From Pseudoxanthomonas winnipegensis (GTDB lineage Bacteria > Pseudomonadota > Gammaproteobacteria > Xanthomonadales > Xanthomonadaceae), in contig NZ_SHMH01000005.1 in NCBI RefSeq assembly GCF_004283755.1, positions 1 through 64,000 on the forward strand: a stretch of DNA of 64,000 bases. Reading direction: 5' to 3'. The notes beneath the pieces were generated by a model. The model was given only the letters and a program-made list of their open reading frames with translations, had not been told where the DNA came from and searched no databases. A program made the translations under genes and the position numbers. Shown in pieces: positions 1 through 9,056 of the stretch (positions are counted from its first letter, which is position 1; each line of letters begins with the position of its first letter).

Positions 1-101
1 ACTACATCGAGATGTTCTACAACCCGATTCGCCGGCATGGTTCCGCTGGCGGCATGTCACCGGTAGAGTTCGAAAAGCGCTACGCGCAGAGCGGCGACTG
101 A
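1..101 (+). CDS. IS3-family transposase (OrfB, rve integrase core), C-terminal end only
   Basis: Only the last 32 residues are in the window, in the frame that begins at base 3. The visible tail contains FYNPIRRHGSAGG followed by MSPVEFEKRY, which is the characteristic end of the DDE integrase core (rve) domain of IS3-family OrfB transposases, just downstream of the catalytic glutamate. The stop codon is at 99-101. The protein would cut and join the ends of the element. The rest of the gene and its orfA partner lie outside the window, so activity cannot be judged. Confidence 0.8.
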   Translation, partial: YIEMFYNPIRRHGSAGGMSPVEFEKRYAQSGD

Positions 102-127
102 GTGTCTATGGAACTCTGGTCGGTCCA
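1..127 (+). mobile_element. Right end of an IS3-family insertion sequence
   Basis: The left edge of the window lies inside an insertion sequence. It carries the last codons of an IS3-type transposase, followed by about 26 bases of non-coding terminus ending in the CA dinucleotide typical of IS3 ends (near 126-127). From base 128 the sequence reads without a break as the interior of a helicase gene, which marks the insertion boundary. The exact end and any 3-4 bp target duplication cannot be confirmed, because the left end is outside the window. Confidence 0.75.
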
Positions 128-990
128 AGGAGCAATTGAAGCAGGCCGGCAAGATCACTGCGGCCGAGATGTTTGCCAAGCTGGTGGGGGCCATGCCGAA
201 GCGCAAGCATCCTGTATTCGATTACATCGTGGTGGACGAGGCGCAGGACATCGGCGTGCAGCAATTGCGTTTCCTTGCGGCGATCGCCGGCGACCGCGCC
301 AATGCCCTATTTTTTGCCGGCGATCTAGGCCAGCGCATCTTCCAGACGCCGTTTTCGTGGAAAGTCCTGGGTGTGAACGTGCGGGGTCGCTCGCGCACGC
401 TCAATATCAACTATCGCACCTCGCACCAGATTCGCTCGCAGGCTGACCGGCTTCTCGGCCCTGAAGCCTCTGATGTGGACGGAAATGTCGAAAGCCGCAA
501 GGGCACGATTTCTGTATTCAATGGGCCAGAGCCGACCATTTGCAGCTACGCCGATGCCGAGGCGGAAAGCCAGGCCGTCGGCGTATGGTTGCAGCAATGC
601 AGTGCCAGCGGTGTGCTGCCGCAGGAAATTGGCGTCTTCGTTCGATCCCACAGCGAACTGTCACGCGCACAGGCGGCAGTCAAGGCCGCAGGCTTGCAGG
701 GGCGGGTGCTCGGTAAGGACATGGCGACAGAAGAGGGCTTTGTCAGTATCACCACCATGCACTTGGCCAAGGGCATGGAGTTCCGCGTGGTTGCGGTCAT
801 GGCCTGCGATGATGAAGTCATCCCTTCACAGGTCCGCATCGACACTGCTGCTGACGAGGCCGAGCTGACCGAAATCTATAACACCGAGCGCCAGCTGCTG
901 TACGTAGCTTGCACCCGTGCCCGCGATCAATTGCATGTCTCAGCGGTGGAGCCTGAATCAGAGTTCCTTCGGGACTTGCTGCAAAAGTGA
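128..990 (+). pseudogene. UvrD/Rep-like superfamily 1 helicase, 5' end removed by an IS insertion
   Basis: The reading frame runs straight out of the IS terminus and encodes about 285 residues of the C-terminal half of an SF1A DNA helicase. Visible motifs, in order, are Walker B (IVVDEAQD, near residue 34 counted from the TTG at 136), motif III (GDLGQRIF), motif IV (NINYRTSHQI), motif V (TMHLAKGMEFRVV) and motif VI (LLYVACTRARDQL). Walker A and the DNA-binding 1A region, which every active member needs, are missing. A TTG at 136 could start translation, but the product could not bind ATP normally. The upstream half may survive beyond the IS, outside the window. Before disruption this was probably a DNA repair or defence-type helicase; which one cannot be said. 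Confidence 0.85.
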
Positions 991-1207
991 TCAGCCGTTT
1001 TCTAGTCTCGGTACGGTAAGCAGGCAAACCCACCTTCTCGGCGATAAGAATCAGGGATGCTGATGCAGCAGTGGCTATGCTTATCACTGCCCATCCGACC
1101 TTGTAGCCCAGGCTAGGGACCTCACTTCTGCTGCCCGTCGTCTTGACTCATCTGAATTTCAGTAGCAGTCTGATTGCACGGAGCCTCGAAACTCCCCGAA
1201 CAGCGGT
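991..1207. other. Non-coding stretch after the helicase remnant
   Basis: No convincing gene is visible here. A short frame on the minus strand (1087 down to 818) encodes a hydrophobic stretch (ISIATAASASLILIAEKVG), but it runs antisense into the helicase and lacks a ribosome-binding site, so it is not called. The stretch probably holds the promoter for the structured leader that follows. Confidence 0.4.
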
Positions 1208-1237
1208 ACCCACCTCCGAAAAACCGGTGGGTTTTTT
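1208..1237 (+). terminator. Rho-independent terminator-like hairpin with T tract
   Basis: A 7-bp ACCCACC/GGTGGGT stem with an A-rich loop is followed by TTTTTT at 1232-1237. It either ends transcripts from the helicase side or acts as the attenuator of the leader before the gene at 1409. Confidence 0.5.
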
Positions 1238-1382
1238 GTGCCTGCATGTTTTGCAGGCGCAGCCGACGCGATGCCTGCGTCGGGAGGGCGGTGAATACAA
1301 CACCCGCAAGGGGAATAAGCCCGCCGGCTGTTCGCGGTTTCGAGCCTCCCGACTTCCCGTCCGCCGTTGCACGGCGGGCGGC
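1208..1382 (+). promoter_or_regulatory. Multi-hairpin 5' leader of the downstream hypothetical gene (possible cis-regulatory RNA)
   Basis: Four consecutive hairpins precede the gene at 1409. The first (arms 1208-1214 and 1226-1232) is followed directly by six T residues and looks like an intrinsic terminator. Then come two perfect 7-bp hairpins, 1240-1246 with 1252-1258 and 1263-1269 with 1277-1283. A fourth has the CCGCCG/CGGCGG arms at 1361-1366 and 1372-1377, about 30 bases before the start codon. The packing of stems between a terminator and a strong ribosome-binding site suggests attenuation or a riboregulator, but no known riboswitch class was recognised. Confidence 0.45.
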
Positions 1383-1408
1383 TCCGTTCATGGAACGAGG
1401 AGGCACCG

Positions 1409-2008
1409 ATGTCGTACGACCGTTTGGACGAAGAAGACGGCCCCGGCTATTTCCTGCCGGTGGAGGGCCAGGTGCGGTTGGCGCGCTTGGGCGATCACGT
1501 CAGGTTTCTGGCACGGCTGCTGGCGCCGCGCACGCAGGCGGAGGAGGACGCGGCCGCACGTGGGGTGCGCATGGGCGAGGTGGCGTTCTGCCTGGAGCTG
1601 TTGGCCGATCAGGTGGGGCAGGTGCTGGAGGCGTTGTCGTGGCCGGCGCAGCGCCCTGGGGATGCGGCTGATGGCCTGCCCGATTTCGATGGTGACGGAG
1701 CAACGGATGCGGGAGGCGCTGCCTTTCGCGTCACGTTGGCGCAGATCGACCGGCTCAATCTGCTGATCGAGAGTGCCTCGGCGCATGCGAGGGTGGTGGC
1801 GGTTGGCGATGCGAGCGGGCGGGCTGGGCGTGCGTTGCCTGAGGTGGGCGAGACGCTTTGCGCGGCGGTCGATGAGGTGCGTGCGTTGCTGGGGCAGGTC
1901 GAGCGTCAGCCGCTGCGTGCCGCGTCGTCGGCTCGGGTGCGCGAAGAACAGGCGGTCTATAGGGTGAGGCCGGTGGCACAGGCTGACGAACGCGGGTGGA
2001 TGCACTGA
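1409..2008 (+). CDS. Hypothetical protein (199 aa)
   Basis: The family is not recognised with confidence. The ATG at 1409 is chosen because a strong GAGGAGG ribosome-binding site lies 4-10 bases upstream; a longer reading from 1367 has no such signal. The N-terminus is acidic (MSYDRLDEEDG). It is followed by a predicted helical region around residues 20-85 with the stretch GEVAFCLELLADQVGQVLEA, and a second helical region around residues 110-165. There is no signal peptide or membrane span. The protein looks like a small cytoplasmic helical protein of the kind found as paralogous families in xanthomonads and pseudomonads, but that is inference. The unusual part is its long structured leader. 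Codon use matches neighbouring genes, which supports it being real. Confidence 0.65.
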   Translation: MSYDRLDEEDGPGYFLPVEGQVRLARLGDHVRFLARLLAPRTQAEEDAAARGVRMGEVAFCLELLADQVGQVLEALSWPAQRPGDAADGLPDFDGDGATDAGGAAFRVTLAQIDRLNLLIESASAHARVVAVGDASGRAGRALPEVGETLCAAVDEVRALLGQVERQPLRAASSARVREEQAVYRVRPVAQADERGWMH

Positions 2009-2074
2009 GCCTCAAGGGAAATGGGTCGGGGCAGCGAGGCTCCGCTTTTGTTGGGGTCGGTTGGAAAAGTCCCT

Positions 2075-2100
2075 GGATCCCCGCGTTCGCGGGGATGACG
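2075..2100. repeat. Short dispersed palindrome (CCCGCG-TTCGCGGGG type)
   Basis: The palindrome ATCCCCGCGTTCGCGGGGAT with flanking GG and GACG recurs with small variations at 30904, 42735, 42788 and 56077. It resembles the Neisseria dRS3-type and other GC-rich intergenic palindromes. All copies lie between genes. Confidence 0.75.
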
Positions 2101-2213
2101 ACGTGGTGGTTGGAGGAGGTGACCATAGATGGCGCGAAGTCAGCTGGGATGGGCGGCTGGCGATGGGCGTTCTGGCGGGCCTGGTCATGCAAAACAACGG
2201 GTTATGGTCAATG

Positions 2214-2235
2214 TTCCGTATTCCGGAATATGGAA
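2214..2235. promoter_or_regulatory. Near-perfect 22-bp palindrome, candidate operator
   Basis: The half-sites TTCCGTATTCC and GGAATATGGAA abut with a single mismatch in 11 pairs. The site lies about 180 bases before the aminopeptidase start, in a locally AT-rich stretch, so it could bind a dimeric regulator. No known operator was recognised. Confidence 0.4.
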
Positions 2236-2414
2236 TGCGCCGCCCGCCCGCTCCAATGGCAGGTCGCCTTCGCGACACGCGGTAGCGCGGTCTTCACGCT
2301 TGAGGGGCTACCTGACAAAACCGACATGACTTTCGGGGGGCGCCGGGCCCGGTGGGGGAGAGGATCATCCGCGGCTTCGGCGCGGGGACGCGCCAGCCAC
2401 TTCAAGGAATCCGC

Positions 2415-5087
<2,673 letters not shown>

Positions 5088-5130
5088 GCGCTGTCTGAGG
5101 CATGCCAGGGACTGAGGCGTGTAAGAAGGA

Positions 5131-5160
5131 AGAGGCCCCGCGATGCGGGGCTTCTTTTTT
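5131..5160 (+). terminator. Intrinsic terminator of the aminopeptidase gene
   Basis: The hairpin AGGCCCCGC-GAT-GCGGGGCTT is followed by a TTCTTTTTT run, 44 bases after the stop codon. Confidence 0.9.
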
Positions 5161-5254
5161 GTCCCTCGCCGGGGTACGGCGATGCGGGCCACTTGGTGAA
5201 GCGCGTGAATGTGCGCCACGCCGCTTGTGGTCGGTGAGCGCTACTTCGGCAAGC

Positions 5255-5366
5255 GGCCTCGACCCGGGCGGGCACGGCTCCTCGGCTCGGTCCGCCCTCC
5301 ATGGCGGACTCGCCGCCGCGGGCCATCCTAAGGCCCGCTCTCCGCGCGCCCGCCCGGGTCGAGGCC
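5255..5366. repeat. 112-bp element bounded by perfect 19-bp inverted repeats
   Basis: GGCCTCGACCCGGGCGGGC at 5255-5273 is exactly repeated in inverse at 5348-5366. The interior holds a second palindromic section (GTCCGCC...GGCGGAC around 5290-5309). The layout is that of a small non-autonomous, MITE-like element or an extended hairpin. No second copy was found in the window. Confidence 0.6.
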
Positions 5367-5420
5367 CTGCGGTGTATGGATCAGGACTTCTTCAAACTTC
5401 AAGGCCTCGAGCAGCGCTCT

Positions 5421-5547
5421 GCCCCCTCCCTTTCGCCGCAGGCGAAGGGGAGGGCCGGGGTGGGGTGCTTTTGCTTCGGTAGCTTTCCCGGTAAAGCCCC
5501 GACCCCTCCCCAGCCCTCCCCTTCGCCTATGGCGAAAGGGAGGGGGC
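5421..5547. repeat. Nested inverted-repeat (double-hairpin) element
   Basis: The outer arms GCCCCCTCCCTTTCGCC (5421-5437) and their exact inverse (5531-5547) enclose inner arms GGCGAAGGGGAGGGC (from 5441) and their exact inverse GCCCTCCCCTTCGCC (near 5514-5528). Each half also folds on itself. A related short hairpin lies at 30864-30888. Confidence 0.65.
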
Positions 5548-5721
5548 CTCAAGTCGATAGTTTCCTGTCACTGATCGTGGTGCGCGCGAGGCAGGGGGTT
5601 CGAGTACCCCCTGCGACCCGGAGCCCTATGACCTGACGTGCCCCCACCGAAGTTCCGGCGCTCAGACGCAGTGCTCCCTGGATCGGGCGAAGCTCACTTG
5701 TCCGAGGTGTGTCCGGATCTA

Positions 5722-6048
5722 TCACCCATCCTCACGCAGATCAGCCTCTGCCGCCGATCCCGGACCCCCTTCATGGTCCCCATCTCGCACGGCCTGGCCC
5801 GGCGGCCCGAAGGACGCGCTGCCGTCGTCGTAGCGGATCAGGTCGCGCACGCCGACCACGCCCTCGATCTGGCGCACACAGGCCACGGCGCGCTGCTTCA
5901 TGTCGCGCTCGGGCACGTTGCCGGTCAGCGTGACCTGGCCGTCCCGGATCTCGACCAGGATCTCGCCGGCCTCGATGTCCGGCTGCTGCGCCAGGGTGCG
6001 GACCACATCGTCGCCGATCAGCTGGTCGGAGCGGGCAGGGGTGCTCAT
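5722..6048 (-). CDS. Small BON-domain protein
   Basis: This protein of 108 residues has a single BON domain at about residues 10-75 (GDDVVRTLAQQPDIEAGEI, then the hallmark GQVTLTGNVPE and VRQIEGVVGVRD). BON domains bind phospholipids or other ligands and occur in OsmY-like stress proteins. No signal peptide is visible, so this copy is probably cytoplasmic. The start is set at ATG 6048 because AAGGA lies 8 bases upstream and because the longer frame (to 6258) adds a low-complexity non-homologous N-terminus. The last 30 residues are hydrophilic and glycine-rich. The gene is divergent from the GH30 gene, with 136 bases between the two starts. Confidence 0.8.
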   Translation of the reverse strand: MSTPARSDQLIGDDVVRTLAQQPDIEAGEILVEIRDGQVTLTGNVPERDMKQRAVACVRQIEGVVGVRDLIRYDDGSASFGPPGQAVRDGDHEGGPGSAAEADLREDG

Positions 6049-6184
6049 GGTGGAAGTCCTTGTAGTGGGTGAGGCGATGCTGCGCCCGCGCAAGTGAGCG
6101 CACCGCCAAGAGCGCGCTCGATGAAGGGCGCGCCCGCCGGTACGCGTATGCTTGTGGGGATTTCGGTTCGCCTGGGAGGGCACG

Positions 6185-7642
6185 ATGAAACAGACGATGC
6201 GGGTGTCGCTGATGGGCGCGCTGCTGGCGGCGGCCAGTGCGCAGGGGGCGGAGGTCACAAGCGCGGCCTACACGCCGAGCGGCGGCGCGGTGACGGTCTA
6301 CACCTCGGCCTCGGGCGCGCCCGCGCAGATGGTGCGCAGCGAGGTGGCCGCCCTGCAGCCCGGTCATGCCCTCACCGAGCGCGAGAACTCGATCTTTGTC
6401 GACCCGACCCGGCGCTTCCAGACCGTGATGGGCGTGGGTGGGGCGATCACCGATGCGGCGGCCGAGACCTACGCCAAGCTGAGCAAGGCCAAGCAGGCCG
6501 AGTTCATGAAGGCCTATTACGACCCGGACGCCGGCATCGGCTACAGCTGGGCCCGCACCACCATCCACAGCTCGGACTTCTCCAGCGCCAGCTACACCTA
6601 CATCAAGGAAGGCGACAAGGACCTCAAAACCTTCTCCATCGCGCACGATCGCAAGTACCGCATCCCGATGATCAAGCAGGCGATCGCCGCGGCCGGCGGC
6701 ACGCTGCCGATGTTCGCAAGCCCCTGGAGCGCGCCGGCCTTCATGAAGGACAACAAGAGCATGCTCAAGGGCGGCCACCTGCTGCCCGAGTATGCCGATG
6801 CCTGGGCCAACTACTACGCCAAGTTCATCGCGGCCTACGAGAAGGAAGGCATCCCGATCTGGGGCATCAGCATCCAGAACGAGCCGATGGCGGTGCAGAT
6901 CTGGGAGTCGATGCAGTTCTCGGCCGAGCAGGAGCGCGACTTCCTCAAGGACCACCTCGGCCCGACCATGGCCAAGGCCGGCTACGGCGACAAGAAGATC
7001 ATCGTGTGGGACCACAACCGCGACATGATGGTCCACCGCGCCAACGTGCTGTTCGACGACCCGGAGGCGGCCAAGTACGCCTGGGGCATGGGCTTCCACT
7101 GGTATGAGACCTGGGCCGGGTTCGACCCGATGTACGACAACGTGGCCGCCGTCTCGCGCGCCTATCCGGACAAGCCGCTGCTGCTGACCGAGGCCTCGAT
7201 CGAGAAGTTCGACTTCGACCGCATCCAGGACTGGGCCCACGGCGAGCGCTACGGCGCCTCGATGATCCACGACTTCAACAGCGGCGCGGTGGCCTGGACC
7301 GACTGGAACATCCTGCTGGACGAGCATGGTGGCCCCAACCATGTGGGCAACTACTGCTTCGCCCCACTGCAGGCCGACACGCGCACCGGCGAGCTGATCT
7401 ACACCCCGCCGTACTGGTACATCGGCCATTTCTCCAAGTTCATCCGCCCGCAGGCCCAGCGCGTCAGCGCCGCCAGCAGCCGCAGCAATCTGATGACCAC
7501 CGCGTTCCTCAGCCGGGACAACCGGCTGGCGACCGTGGTGATGAATGGCAGCGACCAGGCGATCACCTACAACTTCTATGTCGGCGAGGCCTCCACCCAG
7601 GTGGAGATCCCCGCGCACGCGATCCAGACGCTGGTGTACTGA
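6185..7642 (+). CDS. Secreted GH30-family glycoside hydrolase (glucosylceramidase / beta-1,6-glucanase type)
   Basis: This is a 485-residue retaining glycosidase. Signal peptide: MKQTMRVSLMGALLAAASAQG, with cleavage expected just after. The GH30 fold markers are MGVGGAITDAAAETYAKL near residue 80, the acid/base Glu233 in SIQNEP and the nucleophile Glu336 in LLTEAS. The C-terminal beta domain ends with NFYVGEAST and HAIQTLVY, typical of GH30 subfamilies 1 and 3. Likely substrates are beta-1,6-glucan or glucosyl lipids; the sequence alone does not decide between them. ATG 6185 is preceded by GGGAGGG. The longer frame starting at 6152 would put eleven residues in front of the signal peptide. The gene stands alone between the BON gene and a REP array. 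Confidence 0.9.
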   Translation: MKQTMRVSLMGALLAAASAQGAEVTSAAYTPSGGAVTVYTSASGAPAQMVRSEVAALQPGHALTERENSIFVDPTRRFQTVMGVGGAITDAAAETYAKLSKAKQAEFMKAYYDPDAGIGYSWARTTIHSSDFSSASYTYIKEGDKDLKTFSIAHDRKYRIPMIKQAIAAAGGTLPMFASPWSAPAFMKDNKSMLKGGHLLPEYADAWANYYAKFIAAYEKEGIPIWGISIQNEPMAVQIWESMQFSAEQERDFLKDHLGPTMAKAGYGDKKIIVWDHNRDMMVHRANVLFDDPEAAKYAWGMGFHWYETWAGFDPMYDNVAAVSRAYPDKPLLLTEASIEKFDFDRIQDWAHGERYGASMIHDFNSGAVAWTDWNILLDEHGGPNHVGNYCFAPLQADTRTGELIYTPPYWYIGHFSKFIRPQAQRVSAASSRSNLMTTAFLSRDNRLATVVMNGSDQAITYNFYVGEASTQVEIPAHAIQTLVY

Positions 7643-7734
7643 GCCGGCGCGTCATCCCCGGCCTCTTCGATCGGCATGATCGAAGAAGACGCCCCGCATC
7701 CGCGGGATCTCCTGCTTTGGCCGTGGTGTCCACC

Positions 7735-7953
7735 TTGTAGAGCGGAGCTTGCTCCGCTAGACCGTCCCCGGCGACCCGACCGAAGGGCAGCGGAGCAAGC
7801 TCCGCTCTACGGTTCCGGCGACCCGAACGAAAGGCAGCGGAGCAAGCTCCGCTCTACGGTGCCGGTGACCCGACCGAAGGGCATCGGAGCAAGCTCCGCT
7901 CTACGGTTTCGGCGATCCGACCGAAGGGCAGCGGAGCAAGCTCCGCTCTACGG
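7735..7953. repeat. REP array upstream of the RAYT gene (five units, ~47-bp period)
   Basis: Five copies of the REP palindrome (core GCGGAGCAAGCTCCGC, flanked by TCTAC or GTAGA) begin near 7735, 7788, 7834, 7882 and 7929. The first is in the opposite orientation to the other four. The last four are separated by nearly identical spacers of the type GGCGACCCGACCGAAGG(G)CA, giving a tandem period of 46-48 bases. The array ends a few bases before the RAYT reading frame. Confidence 0.9.
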
Positions 7954-7976
7954 TGGGTTGCGATTTTTCCGATGCG

Positions 7977-8498
7977 ATGTCGGGCGAGCTCCTGATGCAT
8001 TGCGCGAGGCGCGCCGCTCAGGCTGTGGGCATGGCAAGCCCTGCGCTACACATTGGACGGTACTCGGTGATCGGCGCTGTCTATGGGGTGACGACGGTGA
8101 CGCTTCTGCGTCGTCCCCTCTTCGCCAACCCGGTCGCCGCGCAAGCGATGGCTTCTGAATTGCGTGGGTCGGATGCGTCCGGCGATAGCGACTCCATTGC
8201 CTGGGTCGTCATGCCGGATCACGTGCACTGGTTGTTCGAATTGCGGGCCGAGAGCTTGAGCCGCGTGGTGCAGCGATTGAAGTCGCAGGCTGCGCGTGAC
8301 ATCAATATCGCGTGCGGAACACGCGGTGCATTCTGGCAGCCAGGGTTCTACGACCGTCAGATGCGCGGTGACGAGGATCTGCTGACGCAGGGGCGCTACA
8401 TCCTCGGGAATCCTGTGCGACGTGGATTGGCTGGGGGTTTGGGTGAGTATCCACATGCCTGGTGCCGATATGGCAACGACCTATCGCTGGCGCCATGA
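7977..8498 (+). CDS. REP-associated tyrosine transposase (RAYT, Y1_Tnp / IS200-like HUH family)
   Basis: This 173-residue single-strand DNA nuclease cleaves and rejoins REP hairpins through a covalent 5'-phosphotyrosine. The HUH motif is seen as MPDHVHWLF (His82 and His84), and the catalytic tyrosine as Tyr141 in GRYILGNPVRRG, the RAYT form of the motif. Between them lies the expected basic helix (SLSRVVQRLKSQAARDIN). The start is uncertain. ATG 7977 is used; GTG 7953 or ATG 8031 (155 aa) are possible, and none has a strong ribosome-binding site. The gene sits between two arrays of its presumed substrate, the usual arrangement of a domesticated RAYT. Both catalytic motifs are intact, so it may be active. 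Confidence 0.9.
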   Translation: MSGELLMHCARRAAQAVGMASPALHIGRYSVIGAVYGVTTVTLLRRPLFANPVAAQAMASELRGSDASGDSDSIAWVVMPDHVHWLFELRAESLSRVVQRLKSQAARDINIACGTRGAFWQPGFYDRQMRGDEDLLTQGRYILGNPVRRGLAGGLGEYPHAWCRYGNDLSLAP

Positions 8499-8506
8499 CC
8501 CTGCCC

Positions 8507-8898
8507 TGTAGAGCGGAGCTTGCTCCGCTGGAGCATTCCAGGCGATCTGATCGAAGGGCAGGGGAGCTTGCTCTGCTGGAGCATTCCAGGCGATCTGATC
8601 GAAAAGCAGCGGAGCAAGCTCCGCTCTACAGAGGGTTTGAATTTTTCGGCGCCATGTCGCGTGATGTGCTGATCGCTTGCGATCGCTCGATGATCTGTGC
8701 GTTCGGCGATCTGGCAGGTAGCGATATCTGTTGCGCTGGGCATCTTCGGTGATCTGGCCGAAGGGCAGCGGCCATGTAGAGCGGAGCTTGCTCCGCTGGA
8801 GCATTCCAGGCGATCTGATCGAAGGGCAGTGGGGTTTGCTTCGCTGATCATTTCCGGGTGATCGGACCGAAAGGCAGCGGAGCAAGCTCCGCTCTACA
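8507..8898. repeat. REP array downstream of the RAYT gene, with decayed copies
   Basis: REP units are found near 8507, 8559 (altered: GGGGAGCTTGCTCTGC), 8607, 8775, 8827 (decayed: GTGGGGTTTGCTTCGC) and 8875. Both orientations occur, so several pairs form BIME-like structures. Spacers include the shared block GGAGCATTCCAGGCGATCTG three times. Between and after the units are two stretches resembling the 5' end of the RAYT gene (8637-8681 and 8905 onward). Nothing else is seen up to the next gene at 9057. Confidence 0.85.
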
Positions 8899-9056
8899 GA
8901 GGGTTTTTGAATTTTTTGGCCCCATGATGCGGGGCAGGCCTTGGGCTTGCCTTGCGTGGTCCGCCGCGCCGCGCAGGCATGCGGTCCCGGATCGACCCAA
9001 GATGGTAGAAAGGGCGTTCGGCGGCGGGGTCTGCCGCCTGGACACCGAGCATTCGC

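Larger units (their letters stand above)
2009..2414. other. Intergenic region upstream of the aminopeptidase
   Basis: No gene is seen. It holds one short genome-repeat palindrome (2075-2100), a near-perfect 22-bp palindrome (2214-2235) and, by position, the promoter of the aminopeptidase gene. The stretch around 2180-2240 is markedly more AT-rich than its surroundings, as expected for a promoter. Confidence 0.4.
5161..5721. other. Gene-free stretch with two inverted-repeat elements
   Basis: No reading frame here looks like a gene. The stretch is occupied by a 112-bp element bounded by perfect 19-bp inverted repeats (5255-5366) and a nested double-hairpin element (5421-5547). Nothing recognisable lies between 5548 and the end of the BON gene. 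Confidence 0.5.

Noticed and set aside
818-1087. Small minus-strand frame with a hydrophobic stretch overlapping the helicase 3' end
   Set aside because: It lies mostly antisense to the helicase remnant, has no ribosome-binding site and its second half is shadow-like.
5638-6072. 144-codon plus-strand frame opposite the BON gene
   Set aside because: It is antisense to a recognisable BON domain and has no homologous features.
7788-7953. Regularly spaced repeats that could suggest a CRISPR array
   Set aside because: The units are palindromic REP sequences, the spacers are nearly identical to each other, the adjacent gene is a RAYT, and no cas gene is present.
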